A DNA stretch of 64,000 nt from Metaphire vulgaris (GCA_018105865.1 CM030832.1:17168019-17232018); one strand, 5' to 3'. Shown: positions 24,162 through 37,916, counted from the first letter of the stretch. The notes: generated by a model not told the origin, from the letters alone. Numbers and translations are program-made.

Positions 24162-26437
24162 GTGGTCCTCAGATGTACACAAAATTTTAAAAGTAGATTT
24201 TATTGAAGTGCTTTTTTGTTTAAACTGTTCATTTTCTAATAAAAATCATTGCTACCAAGTTTGGCATTCATAGGCCCTTATTAACCACTGTCACACTTAC
24301 ATTGAAAATTACAAACAGGGTCATTCCATGACAATGCAGCCAGTATTTAGACAATTGTTCACCATACCATCTCAGATCTGCAAGACATTTGCAGGGCTTG
24401 AAGTACAGCTCAAGTTGAGTAAATCTTGAAATGTTCAGCTAGTTTTGTCAAAAACTCTCAGAGATATGATATTTTGAAGATACGAGGCTAATGAGTCAAC
24501 GCTACGTGTTATGTTTTACGATTTTTGAAGTTTAATATCTTGAGAAAAACAGCAGATATCAGGCTGAAATTTGCAGTGTGCATACACTTTTCCCAGCTGA
24601 GTCGACTGGTGTATTAATCTTTATCATAGGTGCTACACAGCATGCTCTAAAAATGTCAAAACATCCCATAGCAGCCAGTTTTCACCGATATTTGACCCTT
24701 TATTACCATGAATCAGCAAAACGTTAGACTATGTTTGTTGTGTCTTTATGTTATTACATATATGTATTCATCAACTAAGCAAAGGTCGGCTGTAATCAAA
24801 GCATGGTTGTGCCCATTTTACTGAAGCACAAAGGATATCAAAAGTCACGACAGATCGACCCGTTGCGGTCGGCCCAGGAAGTCAGCCACCAGAGGCAATA
24901 GAGTCCTGATCAGAACATCTGATAACCGAAGCTAACGTTTCCTGAACTTCTTCTGAGAGAAAACTATATAATTCATTAGTAAGGCCTTGTCTAGAATACT
25001 GTGTTGTGTCAGTCATGAGAAAAAGTTTTCTTCAGTGATGAAAGCACATTTTGCAGTCTATGCAACCATGGCAAGATTTTATAAGAAGGTTTCACATGAA
25101 GAATAGAAGCCGGAGTGCCTAAACATGTCAATGTTAACGAAAGTTATGGTGTGTGGATGCATGGCAGCCAGTGGGGTTGGGAGACTTCATATTGTTGACT
25201 GGATGGTGAATGCAGATAAATACATTGACATTCTAGAGATATTCTAGAGAAATGTATGCTGCCATCAGCTAAACAGCTGTTTCCTAGCAAGTATTTGTTT
25301 CAGGACTGCAATGCACCCTGTCTCAGAGCGAAAACTGTTGCTTGTAGGAAGAAGAATCATGGAGTTCAGTCCATTGATTTGCCGGCTCAGTCACCTGATC
25401 TTGACACTATTGAGAACTTTTAGTAGTAGTGTACATACTGCACAATGTACAGTAGTAGTGTCAGCCGAGATTACCAAGAATCAGCCGCAGAAAAGGCGCG
25501 AGCTGATTTGAGTCTCTATAATTGCAGCCTGGAATCACATCATAACACATGAGCACCTTGTCAAATTGGTCCATTCCATGCCACACAGATGTCATTTAGT
25601 CAGAAAGAACAAGGGTTGGCCCATAAAGTACTAATGACAACAATAAATAAAACGGCCCTTTCAAGGCTACCTTATAAAATTCAAAAGCAATTATTGCGCT
25701 AAAGTAGTTAGAACACGCACCATATCATGCGAACTCCCGCGAGTGACCATTTTAGTAAAGATTCGAGAAATCACACAGTGGCCATATTTCCTCATAAAAG
25801 TCTTGGAAAAGTGCATAATCAAGTGACATCACATACAGAAATGGAGGCAGAATTAAAATTGATCCAAAACAATATATAATAACCACCAATTCTGCAAGAA
25901 AATCTGATAATAATATCAAAAATTTATTAAAATACTTCGGTTTCGCAGCCGATTCAAGACTTTTCACACACTGTAAATATAGGGGTCGTGTGACAGTACT
26001 AAATATGTTTAGATTCGATTGGAATTTTTCCCAATTTGTTTTTATCCCAAATGGAACAGGAAAATGCAAAAGCACTTTGAAAAAGTATAACTTTGCTTTT
26101 GAGGACCACCCTAATATATATATATATATATAATTGTCACAAATTTTTGACCCCCCACCCCATATCTATGACAGGTCCCAATAACAAGGTTATTATTTTT
26201 TGCGGTGATGACCATTTTTTCCCTTTTTTGCTCATCGAGTGTCAAAATGTGGTGGTGATGACCTTTTTGCCATGCTTTATTCCGTTGTAATAAGTAGTAT
26301 TTCATGAAATTTCTTATTTTTTGATTATCTGTAAAAAGTGAAATTTTTAATGTCAACTTCTTTTGATCCCTCTGTCAACAACTGTCAAACGTTTTCAAAC
26401 CCCCCATAAATTGTTGACGTAATTAATGGACAGCCCC
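24020..26437. mobile_element. Harbinger-like MITE split by a Tc1/mariner element
   Basis: Left end GGGACTGTCCATTAATTA, right end GTAATTAATGGACAGCCCC, with TAA on both sides (24017-24019 and 26438-26440). A 3-bp TWA duplication suits PIF/Harbinger, but no transposase is present, so the class is tentative. (TA)n and a Tc1-like copy occupy 24101-26130. Confidence 0.65.
24158..26114 (+). mobile_element. Tc1/mariner-like element, copy 1, transposase decayed
   Basis: Ends TTAGGTGGTCCTCAGATG and its inverse CTTTTGAGGACCACCCTAA, abutting (TA)n on both sides. Transposase remnants at about 25060-25600 include [13 protein letters not shown] and [16 protein letters not shown], corresponding to the second Asp and the Glu regions of the Tc1 catalytic triad. 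Frames are broken by indels. Compared with copy 2 (42561-44849) it lacks a stretch after about 24775, an internal deletion that removes the start of the transposase. Confidence 0.82.
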
Positions 26438-26734
26438 TAAGTGTTGCTATCTTATATTGGATACCTTCACCTATTTTAAAGATAGTGTAATGATTCTAGT
26501 ATGGGTGAAATACGGGAGAACTTTGGTGCCTTTGTAACAGCGCAAGCCAGTGCATTTTGAATTATTATTATTTATTGATGGAGGTTTTAGAAAGATATTA
26601 ATATTATTAGAAAGAGTTGCAATAATCTAATTTAGAGTGGACTATTGAAGTGGCAAATATGTGGAAACAGTTCTGATATCAAGGCAAAGACACTCATCAC
26701 AATGCAACACATACTGTACCAGCAATTGGTTAGA

Positions 26735-26832
<98 letters not shown>

Positions 26833-27720
26833 TAGGTGGTGGTGCTTTTATTTTCTGCTATGTGGAATTGTGGATGCACAATAGCTCCACATGGAAATTG
26901 TCAAACTTTTTGATTTATCAAGTGTCTCTAGGCCTACCAAGCAACTCAGTTGGTCAATATGCTTTCTTAAATGCATCTCAGTGTCAAGATTTTCCTTACA
27001 GTAATTTAACACTTCACATCACGATGGCACACAATTCCAGGGATTAACATTTGCACGAGAACTATAAAATAGCAAACTGAAGCAATTATTGTTACAAAAT
27101 ATACACAGTGCTGTCTATCTCTATGGTATTTCTTTTCAGTGGCAAGTATGACAGACATTATTAATTAGGCCTACGCATAGAAATTGTTGTAGAACATGAA
27201 TTGCTCGTTATTTTGCTGTGAATTCACTGCATTAAAAAAACAAGACTGCGAATTTTGAACTATTTGCCTGTGAATTTATGCTAAACCTAATGATCATACA
27301 TTTATGACTGCTGAAGACCTTCCTGAAGGAAATTTTTTCCACAAATTACATAATAATACCAGTTCATCAAAATATATTTAAATTCTGTCAATAGTTTAAG
27401 GCCTTGACTTACGGTAATATACTCAATGCTAGACCACCAGTTGATAAACTCTAAACAGCGGAAAAGAATTACAGAAAACAATTGTTGTGAATCACTATTT
27501 TAGTTAAATTTGGAACAGACAGAAAAATTGGCATGACACAAACTAGATTAAAGTGTTGGTTGTATCAAAGTAGAATTCAATTATCATGGAGCGCCGTCAA
27601 ATCGTTCTCGGACCTAAATAAATTGCACACAAAAAACACATACAGTGCACCAAGTTTTTTTTTACATGCATGCAAATATCTTGGCTCTGACAGGAGCATA
27701 CTGACCATAAAACTTAGCAT
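26438..27720. other. Intergenic, nothing recognised except a trinucleotide repeat
   Basis: Contains the (TAG)n-(CAG)n tract at 26735-26830. No gene or element edge recognised. Confidence 0.5.
26735..26830. repeat. Compound (GTA)n/(GCA)n microsatellite
   Basis: About 22 GTA units followed by about 10 GCA units. It creates an open frame of poly-serine that I do not regard as a gene. Confidence 0.9.
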
Positions 27721-27845
27721 GATTTAAAGTGGCTTAGAAGGCATTACTGCCTGTGTGAAAGTCACTAGAGGCAATGACGGGGCTTGAACCCACTCGGTCA
27801 GCTTGACACTCCAGCACGTAACCCACTCTGCCATCTTCCGCCCCC
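27721..27845 (-). mobile_element. tRNA-derived SINE with LINE-like 3' tail
   Basis: On the minus strand the head reads as a tRNA-like RNA polymerase III promoter: A box TGGCAGAGTGGGTT (27820-27833) and B box GGGTTCAAGCCCCG (27778-27791). The 3' part, TTTCACACAGGCAG...AAGCCACTTTAAAT, matches the 3' tail of the CR1-like LINE at 14680. No acceptor-stem pairing of a real tRNA was evident. Tail-only relatives occur near 22515 and 50645. Confidence 0.78.
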
Positions 27846-28581
27846 TATATAGTGGCATTGGGAATTGTCAGGGTCCCTTGAGGATAAATAAGCGTTATGT
27901 GCCCTACACTGCCTATATTACTGTTTTAGCAGCTTGTCATGACAGTTTGTCTAATGAAATGTATCAAATCTGGACCACAGCTTAATAATTATTAAACAAC
28001 TTGAGTGGGAATCCTGCAACTGTAGCTGATGGGTCCCATGGTGAACAATTTCCAGGGCCTCTGAGATAAACAATTTCATGGGTCCAATTTGTAGCCAAGT
28101 ATGTCACTGCCACGTGATAACTCATGCTGACCCAGGTGCAATATTATATAAAACTAGCCAGGAAACCAACCATTAGTCAAGCATTCAATCAGCCATCTTC
28201 GTCAATATTAAGTTCAAATAAAACTTGCAGCTAGTAAAATGGTATTTCTCACATTAAATCAGTGCCTATATGACTAAATTAAAATAAATATGCTTCATTC
28301 ACAAAACTTTAATCTTTATCTAGATATGAAATACCAGTACCGTAACATTTTAGAAAACTAAAGTAATCAGAAACAACTGTGCCACTTTTTTGTATCGTGT
28401 TGGATGTCTTGTGCTTAACAGAGACTGATTCCAGGATTGATGGGATATAGGTGCCATCCCTTAATCTGAACATGCTATAGTCTATATTTACCAGCAAAAT
28501 CTAGGAGACTTCTTGAATGCCAAAGGGTCCCTCCATTGGTATTATATTCAGGCAATATACAAGTTGCATATATCTGCTTAC

Positions 28582-30686
28582 CATTTTCTGCTCATACCTA
28601 GTAAACACATCCTCCCCATAAAGGAATGCCTTCCAGTTGTCTTCACAAGACTGAACCTGGGATCGCAGTATCCAATTGGTCAACAAGACAGGAGTCTGAT
28701 TCTTTCCACACAGGAGACACTGACCTACACAGTAATTTTAGGGGACTGTAATATTAAGAACTCTGATTTTTTATGTTTCAGCAAAAAATATCTTGTAAGT
28801 AAGTAAGTAAACAAGAAAGCAAGTAAAATTTTGTGAATTTCTATATCACTCTCAAATGTAGTACTGTAGTAGCTGCCTATTCTTAAGCGTTTATGCTGAA
28901 TGGATGTATTGTGCTGCTCAATCATTTCACTGTGCTGATATTTCCATTTCGATTTTTGTCATTGCAATCTGTAATTCATCATCTATGACTGACTGTTATA
29001 TAAACTTCTTGAGTTTATAAGAAATAATATTATAATAAATTAATGCATGGGGAATTGGTTTGTGCTTGCTAGAAAGTCAAGTTGTGATCAGAGAAATCAT
29101 GTCTGTGACAGTTCATGGCTAAAATCTGAATTAGTGTGAGAAGAATTGGCATAAATAACAAAAGTCAAATCTATTTTAAACCATCTGATCAAATATGTTG
29201 ATCTGAACATCATAGATTCAATTCAGTTCTAGTTTCCTGATAAAGTATACTGCATTGTTTAATGCAGACACAAATGCACACAAGTGAATTTAATTTAATT
29301 ATATGAGCATAAGCATTTATCACTGCCTGTGATGATCTGATATTGACTGCCATTCAACCTACCAACCCATACTGTGGTTGATGTTCCATTGTTCCAGATG
29401 GCTTGTAGAGCAATAGTGCAGCTCGATTGTGTTGCAACTGCCACTCCATAGAAGTTAGGCAAGCCAGTTCCTGCTGCTCCCACGTGACTTTCGACAGCAG
29501 TTCGGTATTCACCTTAATAATAATAATTAACAAATCAAGAACAGACAACACAATCACTTAATTTATTGCTAATAGCAACTGTGGTTATTATCAAATTCAC
29601 TGTAATTTAGTGAAAGACAGCAGACATTAGAGATTGTTCTGTGTCCTCATAAGAGTCACATGTCTAATTAAGCAATTACTGTAAATGTGTGTGTTGAATT
29701 AAATACAAATTTGACCTGTGTTGATGAACTTCTACTGGAGCAAAAAGAGCACATTGAGTTATTTTAACTTGTTTTGGTAGCAAGTTCAGAACTTTGAACA
29801 AGCAATTTAATTAACTAAGCCAACTTGAAACTACTTTACTGCGCTGGACCTGATGCTTGGAACGCCCTTATACCAGCGCTACAGAACATAAAGTCGCCCA
29901 TCGCTTTTCGCAAACAGTTGAAGTCTTGAAGACACATCTATTTAATTGTGCTTATAATCATTGACTTTGTAATGCATTTGTTAACTTTAATTGATCAGGT
30001 GCAATACAAATAGCTAATTACTTTACATTACATTACTTTTAAATCTATGCTAAATGAAATCTAATTCAACAAGATTTGATCTCAATGAAACTGATGACAC
30101 TGAACCTTAAACCTTCTTCTTACTGTACTTCATGTCTTCAAAATATCTTTGTACTTTCAAATCTGTACTAAATGCACATCTTTTTCTCAGTCATTAAATT
30201 CAAGTTGGTCAGCATATAATTCATAGCTCACAGCTATTCACATTAGATTTAAAAAATACAATGTGACAGTTAAAATTACATGTTATGTTGAATGCAATCA
30301 CTTAAGTACCTTTGACAGGACCACGGGTGCCCACACATTAGGGCAAGAGGGGTCACTTGCACTCCCCTGGAAAATGCAAATACTAATATTTCACAATGAA
30401 ATTTGAAAACCTTGCTAAAATATTAACTGTGACTATTGAGTTAAAATGAAATGTTTTGCCCTTCCTGGAAAAATTTATGTGGCATACGGTAACTGTGACC
30501 ATTGTGTCTTGCTCCCTCATGGAAAAATTTCTGTGGCAGCCCATGGACAGGACAAGAAATTCTAACCGTTTATAGTCATATTCTGATGTACTGTTATGAT
30601 CATTTTTGAGCCAAGTTGATTATACCAGACACCATTCAGCAAACATTTATCACAAGGACCGGCTGTGGGAGCTTTCTTTCTTTTAC
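28582..30686 (-). CDS. Avidin domain 2 (pocket residues conserved), three exons
   Basis: Exons 30567-30686, 29363-29512 and 28582-28724. GVWYNQLGS has N12 and S16; EYRTAV has Y33 and T35; [16 protein letters not shown] has W70, S75, T77 and an aromatic at 79; NWILRSQV has W97 and L99; EDNWKA has W110; GEDVFTR has Asp for N118. Nearly the whole biotin pocket known from chicken avidin or streptavidin is therefore present. Cysteines in CDKC and GQC match the avidin disulphide. Spacing from the W70 block to GQC equals that of chicken avidin. The sequence itself is only moderately similar, so this is a diverged animal avidin and not contamination: introns interrupt it. Confidence 0.88.
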
Positions 30687-33600
30687 CTATGCCAAAACAT
30701 AGATATAGGAAGAAATTTTAAAATCAATATTCGTAAAGAAATGTCTTGTTATAAATTTAAAATAAAAAGTATTCTTATGATCATTTAAAATAACAACGGA
30801 TCTTAACAAATCCTAAGACTTTTCAAAGAAAACTAGTCAAATTTGTCACTGTCATCAACTATAGTCATTTGACTATGTTAATTAGGCATTTTTAATTATG
30901 GATAATTTAATGATTCCTTAAACCCACAGAAAAATTTGAACAAATTATTCTGGCAAGCAATCAAATCCTATATGCATCCTTCCAGTGGGTGTTAGAGTCT
31001 GAAAGCTAGGAAAATATAATTTGACTACAAAAGTATAGTTGCAAATTTAAGTAAAATGATGCAAAATAACTTCCAAATTTCTAACATTTGTTTTCAAATT
31101 TTATAAACAATCACTTGTGTGATTCTTTGTTTTAACCAGTGCAAGCTCACTTTTGCCAGAATGAGAAGAGGATTTTCTTTTTCCACCACCAGAGCATTCA
31201 ATTGCAACCTCTTTTTTCGAATACTGCCAAAAAAATATGTATAAAACAGCGGTGCACTTAAAAATTAACAAACTCTCAAACTACCGGTATATGACATCCA
31301 TAAGCAACTAATGAATGCACTCAGTTAAAAATAATGTGCTCATATGACAAGTATTGCTTTTGTAAAGATAATCAAAATTATGAAAGACAATTCATATCAT
31401 GAATTTCCTGTGAATTTTGCATATTTTAAACATGTTGCCGCCGCCATTGCCACCACCACCACCACCACCACCAATTAATTGCATGTTATGAACATAAGAA
31501 ACACATATTTTTATGAAATCTTCTTCTACACGCAACTAATTATGATCAGGGGCGTAGCCAGGAATTTGATTGGGGAGGGTATAATGTGATTTGGTGGGGT
31601 ATAAATCTTTAAAAACTTCGAAAATCTTAGAAAACATATTAAATTTTTTTAAAGTAGTCTGATTTTGGGGGTATATACCGATATACCCCTCGTCGCTATG
31701 CCTCTGATTACGATTCTCACGCTGTCTGGATGAGTTTTCCGTGGCTTGATTTCATTCAATGCAAAAATATCTGAGGATGAATTGCGAGTAAAAACGTCTT
31801 GGCCAATAATTGTGGAGTGTCCCTTCTCAGAGCAGTTTTCAATACTCTGACGTAACATCCATGAAGTGTAAAGTACTTCTCTGCCCCCACAAAGTAAACA
31901 TTGACCTAAAAACAAGATTTTGGTTACAGTTCTATAGGGAGTCACAATCTGCATAGAACTTGTGGAATAGGAAGAAATAGAATTTAGTTAATTTGGGGGG
32001 CCTTAGAATATTAGTTGCCGGTATACTATATCCAAAATGAGAGTTCTCTGCGTTTTGGACAATAATGAAGATTTGAACTGTCACAATCATCAATTAATTC
32101 AGCAGATGCAGATGAATGTTAATTCAGCTAAAATAATGCAGTCAATCAACATTTTGAGTTAGAGATAATATAAACCAAACTTTTGATTTGAAAAGGCAAA
32201 AGTAGTATAGAAAAAAGGAGATGGGGAGAAAAAGAAAGACAAAGATAAAAGTGAGAGTGGAAAGAACATGCAAGGGGAAAGTTGGACAAAAAGAATTACG
32301 AAAAACTATTAGGAGAGAGGAAGGAAAGACGTAAAGAAGAAGATGGATGATAGCAAACAAAAGGAAAGGAGGAACTACTGGTAAATGGAAGGCAATGCTG
32401 GAGATGTATGAACTTCTATGCATTATTCCTCTGTTACTTAACATATTACTGATAAGTACAAGTAAATAAGACAACATTTATATAGCACTACTGTCATTAG
32501 TATTTGTATTTAGTCAAAATAATAGCTGTAAAATAATCAAGAAATATTATGCCTAACCTCAATGACTTCACTGATTGAAAGTGCTCTTTGAAGTGCCCTT
32601 TCATTTCATTGCAATAGAAGATGGATAGCTAATGCCTGATATTAATAGATAAGCACAATTTAAAATATCTTTACCTATCCATGTCTTGACAGATTTGACG
32701 TTAAAAGTAGTACTAAAACCGAACACAGCATTTGACTTTTTGAAGACTGCATTACCTAGAAATAAAAAATTCGACCCTGTAATGTCAAACTGCTTTCACA
32801 TTTTCCACCTATGAACAATTACAACTTTAGACTGAAGAAAATTAGATGACAGCTTAACCCCTTTACCAGCCATGACTCATATGTGTGTCTGCTTTATATT
32901 ACATTACAAATAAATGGCCGGAAAGAGGTTAAATTGCTGTCTTAACAAATCTCTAACATGAACCAAATGAAGAATTTCTTGCCAATAAATAAGTAGCAGA
33001 CATCTTGACTAAAAATTACAGATCAGCGATTTTTCTTTTAAACACTAAAAAATATTCTTATCGGAATGTATAAACATCATTGCAATTTAAATGGCAAGTG
33101 GATTTAAATGACAATAATTGTGTCCACAAGACATCAAATTTGCTTTCGAAACAAAACAGCATCAGAGCAATGAACAGTCTCAATCCAAGGTTCTGGAGTT
33201 TGGCATAAGAGAAAAACAACATGATCTCATTTCATTCTCTTGGACGGATGGATGGATGTATGGATGGATATATGTATGTATGGATGGATGGATGGATGGA
33301 TGGATGTAGGGATGCATGCATGCATATATGCATGTATGGATGCATGCATGTATGTGTGGATGCATGCATGAATGGCTGCATATATGAATAGATGGGTGGA
33401 ATGGATGGGTGGAATGGATGGGTGGAATGGATGGGTGGAAGGGAGCAGACAGTTTATGCAATGCAGATAACAAATGCTTACCAAAATCCAAAAGATCTCA
33501 CAAACATTAAATTAATTGCCATAAACACAATTTTCATTTCTTGAGTCAAGCAAAAAAGGGCATATTTTTATATTTAACCAGAGACCTTGAAAAGAAATCA

Positions 33601-34004
33601 GCTAAATTTCATGAACCATTGCAAACTCTTCATTTTCAGAATTTTAGCAAGAAGAAACACGTTGACACTCAAAAAGAGACCCCTGTAAATGTGAGAGGCC
33701 CATGCAAAACAGTTCCCCTAGCAGTCCTCCATCAGAGTGTGGAAGAGAGCGCTGGGTTCAAGAATCCTACACAGGAGGGGGTTTACAATGTTTATTAAGT
33801 TCAAAAAGTTAAATAAATTAACAATTAGCAAATTCCAATAACCTCTGACTTCCAACAATTTCACTTGCTGACATTCCATTCTGTATTCATTTATATTCTT
33901 TGGCACATACTGTCCAGAAAGAATTCCACGTTCACTGTGGCTAAGTTGTAGTTGTGAGCCAATTTCATTATACCATGTACCCTCTAGTGTCTGGCATTTC
34001 TCAC
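28582..34004 (-). CDS. Tandem avidin-domain protein (two avidin domains plus linker), 5' end not found
   Basis: Seven exons on the minus strand: 33843-34004, 32675-32755, 31721-31905 (domain 1), 31151-31223 (linker), 30567-30686, 29363-29512, 28582-28724 (domain 2). All borders are AG/GT, every junction keeps phase, and the joined frame is open for about 305 residues. Avidins are secreted eight-strand beta-barrel proteins that bind biotin. Both domains carry the first-strand motif ([18 protein letters not shown]), a cysteine before it, the GQC motif holding its disulphide partner, the W-L-R strand (SWMLRQS; NWILRSQ) and the last strand (GQDVFTR; GEDVFTR). The first exon listed begins with a split codon, so at least one more 5' exon, expected to encode a signal peptide, is missing. 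A terminal exon after 28582 is also unresolved: either the donor GTAAGC is used, or the frame runs to a stop at 28501. The echinoderm fibropellins show that avidin domains occur in multidomain animal proteins. The alternative of two separate genes, the first ending in a tail, is less likely because the linker donor GTGAGC matches the phase of the next exon. Confidence 0.85.
28797..28920 (+). repeat. R1 repeat fragment
   Basis: Starts with GTAAGTAAGTAAGT, then GTAAAATTTTGTGAATTTCT and the TGCCTATTCTTAAGCG block seen in the 5965 and 23461 copies. It lies in the avidin gene's intron before its last domain exon. Confidence 0.6.
29840..30000 (+). mobile_element. LINE 3' fragment, end of ORF2
   Basis: The plus-strand frame reads [10 protein letters not shown], then SPIAFRKQL and [10 protein letters not shown], the usual C-terminal end of many non-LTR polymerases. 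5'-truncated, in an avidin gene intron, opposite orientation to the gene. Confidence 0.65.
31151..31223 (-). CDS. Linker exon, Lys/Ser-rich, between the avidin domains
   Basis: 24 codons plus one base: KKEVAIEC, then [14 protein letters not shown], ending at a strong donor GTGAGC. Joined to the next exon the basic run continues [11 protein letters not shown] before the second avidin domain. If the donor were not used, the frame would stop at 31101, giving a one-domain protein. Function unknown; a flexible tether or a polyanion-binding segment is possible. Confidence 0.65.
31547..31706. mobile_element. 160-bp hAT-like MITE beside an avidin splice donor
   Basis: Starts CAGGGGCGTAGCCAGG and ends CGTCGCTATGCCTCTG. 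The 8-bp flanks are ATTATGAT (31539-31546) and ATTACGAT (31707-31714), 7 of 8 matching. The minus-strand donor of the exon ending at 31721 occupies 31720-31715 (GTGAGA), so the duplication begins at intron position 7. Confidence 0.85.
31721..34004 (-). CDS. Avidin domain 1 (divergent pocket), three exons
   Basis: Exons 33843-34004, 32675-32755 and 31721-31905. First strand GTWYNEIGS, with N and S equal to chicken avidin N12 and S16. GQYVPK keeps Y33 but has Pro where T35 is expected. [15 protein letters not shown] has Phe for W70 and a Trp in the F79 place. SWMLRQS keeps W97 and L99. In the loop after it ([10 protein letters not shown]) the position of W110, the tryptophan lent to the neighbouring subunit, is Gly. 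GQDVFTR has Asp at the N118 position, as streptavidin does. The fold is supported; ordinary biotin binding is doubtful. Residue equivalences are by eye. Confidence 0.83.
32858..32928. mobile_element. 71-bp piggyBac-like foldback flanked by TTAA
   Basis: TTAA at 32854-32857 and 32929-32932 encloses CCCCTTTACCAGCCAT and ATGGCCGGAAAGAGG, imperfect inverses. In an avidin gene intron. Confidence 0.5.
33240..33440. repeat. (GGAT)n-type minisatellite
   Basis: Imperfect GGAT/GCAT/GTAT units, ending in a GGTGGAATGGAT higher-order unit. In the avidin intron between the first two exons of domain 1. Its long open frames are repeat artefacts. Confidence 0.9.
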
Positions 34005-37156
<3,152 letters not shown>

Positions 37157-37208
37157 CTTGTTGAGTGTTCACACACAATCTTGTGCTCACAAAGCTGCAT
37201 TGCTGCAG
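37157..37208 (-). other. Possible Cys-containing exon upstream of the avidin gene
   Basis: 52 bases between AATTGCAG and donor GTAAGC on the minus strand. One frame reads QQCSFVSTRLCVNTQQ and ends in phase 1, which is what the avidin exon at 34004 needs. It could be part of an EGF-like module or chance. No other support. Confidence 0.25.
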
Positions 37209-37568
37209 CTGCAATTAAGCAAAATCAATTGAACTTAATTAAGCATAAAATTAAACATAAAATTTGAATCTAAATGACACAATTAAGTGACAGCAGCAGG
37301 AATCAATTATTTTGAAATAATTATCACTCTCAGGCATACGAACGTCATAAAACATGTGGCTGGTAGTTTGATAGAAATGCTGCTGGAGCCCTTAATTAAA
37401 CTAAGAGCCTTCTGTAGGCCTACATTTCTAAGGCATTAAATATAAAATTATATTGATGAATTATCAGTGGTGGTTCCAGGAATTCTTCGTGGGGAATGAA
37501 AAATGTATAGGAAATTGGTGGGAGATGCAAAGTTTAAAAAAAGAAATCAGCGACGTAGGTGGTATAAG

Positions 37569-37618
37569 CAGGGAGGCTGTAAGCTGTAAGCTGTAAGTTG
37601 TAAGCTTACAGCCTCCCT
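37569..37618. mobile_element. 50-bp foldback insertion inside the SINE
   Basis: CAGGGAGGCTGTAAG at the left, its exact inverse CTTACAGCCTCCCT at the right, with three AGCTGTA-type units between. GGTATAAG at 37561-37568 and 37619-37626 is duplicated, while the second SINE copy near 57207 has this site once and no insert. Confidence 0.8.
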
Positions 37619-37699
37619 GGTATAAGCCATTAATCTGGGGTAGGTTGCCATTACTTTCCCCAAACCCACGTTTTACCTCGCAGCTTAACACTGCTCATC

Positions 37700-37916
37700 C
37701 AGTGTTTATTCTAGCCCCCTTGACATTGGGGGGGGATTTTGAAATGTTTGGGGGGCGACAAGGTTTGAGCAAAGAACTAAAGCTGCAGCTTTTAGTTCTT
37801 TGCTCACAATTTCCATTCCCCCAGCCAACATCTAAAAAAATTTGGGGGGAGGGGAATTTCAAACTTTGGGGGGAATTCCCCCTAAGAAGGCCTAGAATAA
37901 ACACTGCTGCTCATCA
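37700..37916. mobile_element. hAT-like MITE inside the SINE
   Basis: 217 bp, starting CAGTGTTTATTCTAG and ending CTAGAATAAACACTG, perfect 15-bp inverses. CTGCTCATC is repeated at 37691-37699 and 37917-37925. The empty site is seen in the 57125 copy. An internal hairpin spans GAGCAAAGAACTAAA and its inverse. Confidence 0.88.

Noticed and set aside
26661..27047. 128-codon frame with a long poly-serine run
   Set aside because: Produced by the (GTA)n/(GCA)n microsatellite; no exon borders or motifs around it.
27778..27833. Possible tRNA gene on the minus strand
   Set aside because: A and B boxes are present, but the flanking sequence lacks a tRNA acceptor stem and runs into a LINE-like tail: a SINE head.
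33240..33440. CRISPR-like array
   Set aside because: Simple tandem repeats without unique spacers; nothing else in the window resembles a CRISPR array, and the genome is animal.
33180..33491. His/Pro/Ile-rich minus-strand frames
   Set aside because: Artefacts of the GGAT-type minisatellite.
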